Positions 6,994 to 9,426 of a stretch of DNA of 9,426 bases are shown here, one piece after another. The stretch comes from Patescibacteria group bacterium UBA6899. Lineage in GTDB: Bacteria; Patescibacteriota; Minisyncoccia; Phycocordibacterales; UBA6899. The position numbers and the translations under genes were made by a program. The stretch spans positions 1 to 9,426 of the forward strand of contig DKBN01000010.1 in the NCBI GenBank assembly GCA_002451235.1, read 5' to 3'. The notes beneath the pieces were generated by a model. It searched no databases and had not been told where the DNA came from. It saw only the letters and a list, made by a program, of their open reading frames with translations. Each line of letters begins with the position of its first letter. Position 1 is the stretch's first letter.

Positions 6994-7888
6994 TGAACGC
7001 ATGACCGATATCGAACAGGATCTACGCGAGACCGCCCGTCGAGTCGCTTCCGCGTACGCTAGCGTACGACCAGATGAAGCGTTGCTTCGCTCCGTGATCG
7101 AGCATCTTCTGCGCGACCCAAGACAAGCGGCACCCAAGAGATCCCATCCCAACATCGAAAGTCCGTATAAGCGATTCTTCGCATTCAATGCGGAATGGAA
7201 GTATCTCATTCCTGCTGCTCTCTGCCTCCTGTTGGTCGTATCTGTCGATCTTCGGCATACAGCGCTTGAACGTTCTCCTCTCGCACGGACATCTGATCCG
7301 CTCGCCATACCAGCTGCCATGATGGAACGCAACGCAACGCCGGCATTGATGACCGCAGAAGCGCCGGCCACGGAAGATGCGGCGGGAACGCGCGCATTCG
7401 CGCCATCCGCGAAGACGATGTCGATATCGTCGGTACCAGCGAACAGGATCGAAGTTGGGGATTCAGGGATCACACTCACCTATCCCAGCCCCTGCGCGCC
7501 GTTCTTGGCCGACGTAGAAGGTAGTCAAGGCGGTTCCATCGCTACCTACATCTTTGCCTGTTCGCCGGAAGGAACAGGGAGCAACGTGATCCAAGATGTC
7601 GCGTTCTACACTCTTTCTTCTCTAAAAGCAGCCGGAGCGAACGGCGGGAAAACCGAACAGCAGTCCTTTATAGAAAAGCGCTTCATTTCTGATCAAAAGA
7701 TCATCGATGATCACGCAGATCCATATCCATTTGAAACGACCAATGTCGGCGGAACGGAGTACGTGATCGAACCTCGCCCGAATGGGTTCACCGCGTGGGT
7801 CACGTATATTGGAGACATACGGATCGAGGTCATAGGATGGGGAGATGAAGAGACGCTCCTAAAAGAACTTTCATTCTTCCCTCAATAG
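6983..7888 (+). CDS. Putative membrane-bound anti-sigma factor with a novel extracytoplasmic domain
   Basis: This 301-residue protein has a polar, helical cytoplasmic part (1-72), one membrane helix (about 74-89, Y-L-I-P-A-A-L-C-L-L-L-V-V-S-V) and an outside part. That part has an Ala/Pro/Thr-rich linker (100-150) and a roughly 145-residue beta-rich domain (I-E-V-G-D-S-G-I-T-L-T-Y-P to I-R-I-E-V-I-G-W-G-D). The domain holds two cysteines (C171, C193), which may pair. The cytoplasmic part has no H-x-x-x-C-x-x-C zinc motif of ZAS anti-sigma factors. The anti-sigma role is inferred from position, as it is translationally overlapped with the ECF sigma gene, and from topology. I do not recognise the outer domain. 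The ATG at 6983 overlaps the sigma gene by 11 bases; the ATG at 7001 is a possible alternative, and the GTG at 6914 is too deep inside the sigma gene. Confidence 0.65.
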   Translation: MEHDERMTDIEQDLRETARRVASAYASVRPDEALLRSVIEHLLRDPRQAAPKRSHPNIESPYKRFFAFNAEWKYLIPAALCLLLVVSVDLRHTALERSPLARTSDPLAIPAAMMERNATPALMTAEAPATEDAAGTRAFAPSAKTMSISSVPANRIEVGDSGITLTYPSPCAPFLADVEGSQGGSIATYIFACSPEGTGSNVIQDVAFYTLSSLKAAGANGGKTEQQSFIEKRFISDQKIIDDHADPYPFETTNVGGTEYVIEPRPNGFTAWVTYIGDIRIEVIGWGDEETLLKELSFFPQ

Positions 7889-7924
7889 TTTAGCTTCGGT
7901 TCGGAGCTCGATGCTCGTAAATGG

Positions 7925-7930
7925 TATCAT
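7925..7930 (+). promoter_or_regulatory. -10 element (TATCAT) of the small membrane-peptide gene, leaderless spacing
   Basis: TATCAT matches five of six -10 consensus bases and ends six bases before the ATG at 7937. No good -35 is visible at 16-18 bases. The spacing repeats what is seen at rarA and the sigma gene. Confidence 0.45.
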
Positions 7931-7936
7931 AGCGAG

Positions 7937-8134
7937 ATGGAGCATTCATCCGAATTCCAGCGATCGCTACGATTCTTAGGGCTCGTTTCCATCCCGTTCA
8001 CACTTCTTTTGATCGTGGCGCTCTATCTCTTTTCCAGACACCAAGAAACGCAGCCCCAGCCAGCAGGAACTCCCATGTTGACCAACGAAAGAGACGTCAC
8101 AGAAGCATCGTCCACACATTCGGCGGCCCCATGA
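7937..8134 (+). CDS. Small single-pass membrane protein, 65 residues
   Basis: The peptide has a polar N-terminus (M-E-H-S-S-E-F-Q-R-S-L-R), one hydrophobic helix (about 13-33, L-G-L-V-S-I-P-F-T-L-L-L-I-V-A-L-Y-L-F) and a hydrophilic tail of about 32 residues rich in Pro, Gln, Thr and Ser. It is not recognised as a known family. It lies 48 bases after the putative anti-sigma gene but has its own -10 box close to the ATG, so it may be transcribed separately. It could be a sigma-regulon member or a partner of the anti-sigma factor, but nothing in the sequence proves this. It ends 77 bases before the convergent gene on the other strand. Confidence 0.6.
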   Translation: MEHSSEFQRSLRFLGLVSIPFTLLLIVALYLFSRHQETQPQPAGTPMLTNERDVTEASSTHSAAP

Positions 8135-8160
8135 CCGTCTTCTCTTTCATACATAAAAAG

Positions 8161-8187
8161 AAAACGCCCGCGCGATGGCGGGCGTTT
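8161..8187 (-). terminator. Intrinsic terminator of the minus-strand repeat-protein gene (possibly bidirectional)
   Basis: A GC-rich stem (ACGCCCGC at 8164-8171 with GCGGGCGT at 8178-8185, extended by two A-T pairs) has a six-base loop. Read on the minus strand it is followed by TTTTCTTTTT, a good U-tract. Read on the plus strand only three T residues follow, so it is a weak stop for the 65-residue gene. It lies 25 bases beyond the minus-strand stop. Confidence 0.8.
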
Positions 8188-8188
8188 A

Positions 8189-8205
8189 GCTAGCATTGTG
8201 CTAGC
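8189..8205. repeat. Short hairpin GCTAGC-ATTGT-GCTAGC
   Basis: Two copies of the self-complementary hexamer GCTAGC flank a five-base loop, next to the terminator and just past the minus-strand stop (8212). It may add to termination or RNA 3' end stability; no further role is visible. Confidence 0.4.
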
Positions 8206-8211
8206 GAAGAA

Positions 8212-9426
8212 CTACTTCTTCGGCGGGCATTCTTTCCCGCACTGAAGCTCAACGTCGAGCTTGATGCGGGCAGTTCCCGTCGTTGCTGCAGGTTTGGCTG
8301 CGGAAGGTACCCGGATGACCTTGGGCGGCTTCGCCCGCTCCTCGTTGAGAAGCTGAGTTGCGATCTCGTTCCGCTTGTCGGCGGCGGCGAGTTCGTTCTT
8401 GAGGAGTTGCACCTCTGATTTAACCTGCGTAAGCTCATTCCCTGCTGCCGCCACCCTCGCTCGTTCCTTTTCGAGCTCGGCTGCATGCGTAACCTTCAGG
8501 TTATAGTCCGTCTCCAGACTATTGACCATCACTTCCGCCATCTTCACCGGATTTTGTCCAGCGTCCTTGGCGGCGTTCTTGAAGGTCGGCATCTGCGCGA
8601 GACACCGGATTGCCGCGTCGGCGACCTTAAGGCTCTTGCCGAATGCTGCACCAATAGCAATCACACCATTGACACACTGGGCTGCTTCGGCTGTTTCAAA
8701 GCACTCGGTCCGGCTTCCCCCGAAAGAGAAGTTGAAACCGAAGGTGGCGTTGTTGAACCCAGCACCGCCCGCCTTGTCACCACAGATGAGCGGTGGCAAG
8801 AACTGTGCCGCAGGTGCGTTAGCGGGGAACTTGTAAGTGACATTGTCCCCCTGGACGTTCACCGTATTGCTGTTCCCAGATGCGTTCACCCCCGAGTTGG
8901 TCGCGGTCGCTGCCCCTGTCGAAAGATTCCCGACCGATGACGTAGATGCCCCTGTCGAAAGATTCCCGACAGAAGAATTTCCTGACCCGCTCACTGTAGA
9001 TGTCGATGCTCCGGTCGAAGCCGAAGATGTCGATGGACCGGAACTCGATGTCACATTTCCGACGGATGAGATGCCGCCCTGCACAGCACCGGATTGAAGC
9101 GTGACGCCTCCACCCTGTGCGTTCGAGGATGCGCTGCCCCCAGAGCCGCCCTGCCCGCCTGCACCGCCATACCCATTTCCGCCGGTGGCATTCCCGCCAG
9201 TACCGCCCTGAACCGCTCCGGACTGAAGTGTGACGTTACCGCCGGTCGCGTTCCCACCAGTTGCATTGGAGGTACCGCCCGTCGCTAGCGCGTTCGAGCT
9301 GCTTTGCGAACTACTGTTCGCAGAAGCTGCCGCGTTTGCGCTTGAAGAGGTATTGACGCCGATCCCGATATTGACATCGGTTGTCTGTGTTCCCCCACCA
9401 TTTGGTGGCGGAGGTGGCGGAGGTGG
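8212..9426 (-). CDS. Large low-complexity repeat protein with a Cys-bearing domain and coiled coil (partial, N-terminus outside the window)
   Basis: The minus-strand frame is open from the window edge to a TAG (forward CTA) at 8212-8214 and gives 404 residues. The first valine codon usable as a start (GTG at 9084) is inside the repeat region, and the frame stays open upstream, so the true start is beyond 9426. In order it has eight prolines in a row, then about 180 residues rich in Gly, Ser, Asn, Ala and Thr with N-A-T-G-G repeats, two copies of V-T-L-Q-S-G-A-V-Q-G-G and two of V-G-N-L-S-T-G-A. About residues 187-285 form a more ordered part with cysteines (L-I-C-G-D-K, T-E-C-F-E-T-A-E-A-A-Q-C and I-R-C-L-A). 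A coiled coil follows (about 300-366, L-E-K-E-R-A-R-V-A-A-A-G-N-E-L), then a basic tail ending Q-C-G-K-E-C-P-P-K-K. I do not recognise the family; the layout suggests an exported, surface or phage-structure-type protein. Confidence 0.7.
   Translation of the reverse strand, partial: PPPPPPPPNGGGTQTTDVNIGIGVNTSSSANAAASANSSSQSSSNALATGGTSNATGGNATGGNVTLQSGAVQGGTGGNATGGNGYGGAGGQGGSGGSASSNAQGGGVTLQSGAVQGGISSVGNVTSSSGPSTSSASTGASTSTVSGSGNSSVGNLSTGASTSSVGNLSTGAATATNSGVNASGNSNTVNVQGDNVTYKFPANAPAAQFLPPLICGDKAGGAGFNNATFGFNFSFGGSRTECFETAEAAQCVNGVIAIGAAFGKSLKVADAAIRCLAQMPTFKNAAKDAGQNPVKMAEVMVNSLETDYNLKVTHAAELEKERARVAAAGNELTQVKSEVQLLKNELAAADKRNEIATQLLNEERAKPPKVIRVPSAAKPAATTGTARIKLDVELQCGKECPPKK
8911..8970 (-). 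repeat. Two identical 24-base direct repeats inside the repeat protein gene
   Basis: Bases 8911-8934 and 8947-8970 are identical and 36 bases apart start to start. They encode the repeated V-G-N-L-S-T-G-A unit. Their exact match suggests recent tandem duplication or slippage. Confidence 0.9.
9073..9234 (-). repeat. Diverged direct repeats encoding V-T-L-Q-S-G-A-V-Q-G-G
   Basis: Bases 9073-9105 and 9202-9234 encode the same peptide unit with silent or near-silent base differences, 129 bases apart. The amino acids are kept while the DNA has drifted, which implies selection on the protein repeat. Confidence 0.7.

Overview
The window is ordinary-looking bacterial chromosome with GC slightly above half by eye. 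It reads most like a genome of the Patescibacteria (CPR), probably the Parcubacteria side. That placement is inferred from a DUF5671 multi-membrane protein, a small TspO, many short proteins with one membrane segment, start codons mostly without Shine-Dalgarno sites, and several genes whose -10 box sits only 6-8 bases before the start codon. No 16S rRNA or ribosomal protein is present to prove it.

Layout: (1) 1-152, the 3' end of a metallo-beta-lactamase-fold hydrolase. (2) 228-1807, a DUF5671 membrane protein overlapping a TspO/MBR protein. (3) 1808-2087, a gene-free stretch with two DnaA-box-like 9-mers. (4) 2088-2627, a BCAM0308/NMD3-like zinc-ribbon protein ending in a strong terminator. 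(5) 2727-3365, a PrxQ/BCP peroxiredoxin with a long basic N-terminal tail. (6) 3410-3994, a 51-residue membrane peptide and a small HExxH zincin. (7) 4075-5162, a membrane-anchored DUF2202 ferritin-like protein closely followed by a single-domain rhodanese. (8) 5200-6363, the AAA+ ATPase RarA (MgsA). (9) 6433-8134, an ECF-type sigma factor overlapping a one-pass membrane protein that is probably its anti-sigma factor, then a separately promoted 65-residue membrane peptide. (10) 8161-8205, convergent hairpins. (11) 8212-9426 on the minus strand, the C-terminal 404 residues of a large repeat-rich protein that continues past the window edge.

Several genes fit a stress or envelope theme: peroxiredoxin, ferritin-like protein, rhodanese, TspO, RarA and an ECF sigma/anti-sigma pair. 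They sit mostly in separate transcription units, so this is a neighbourhood and not a demonstrated pathway. I see no CRISPR array, tRNA, rRNA, insertion sequence or transposase. The parts least explained by known families are the sigma/anti-sigma/small-peptide cluster, the minus-strand repeat protein, and the use of apparently leaderless promoters.
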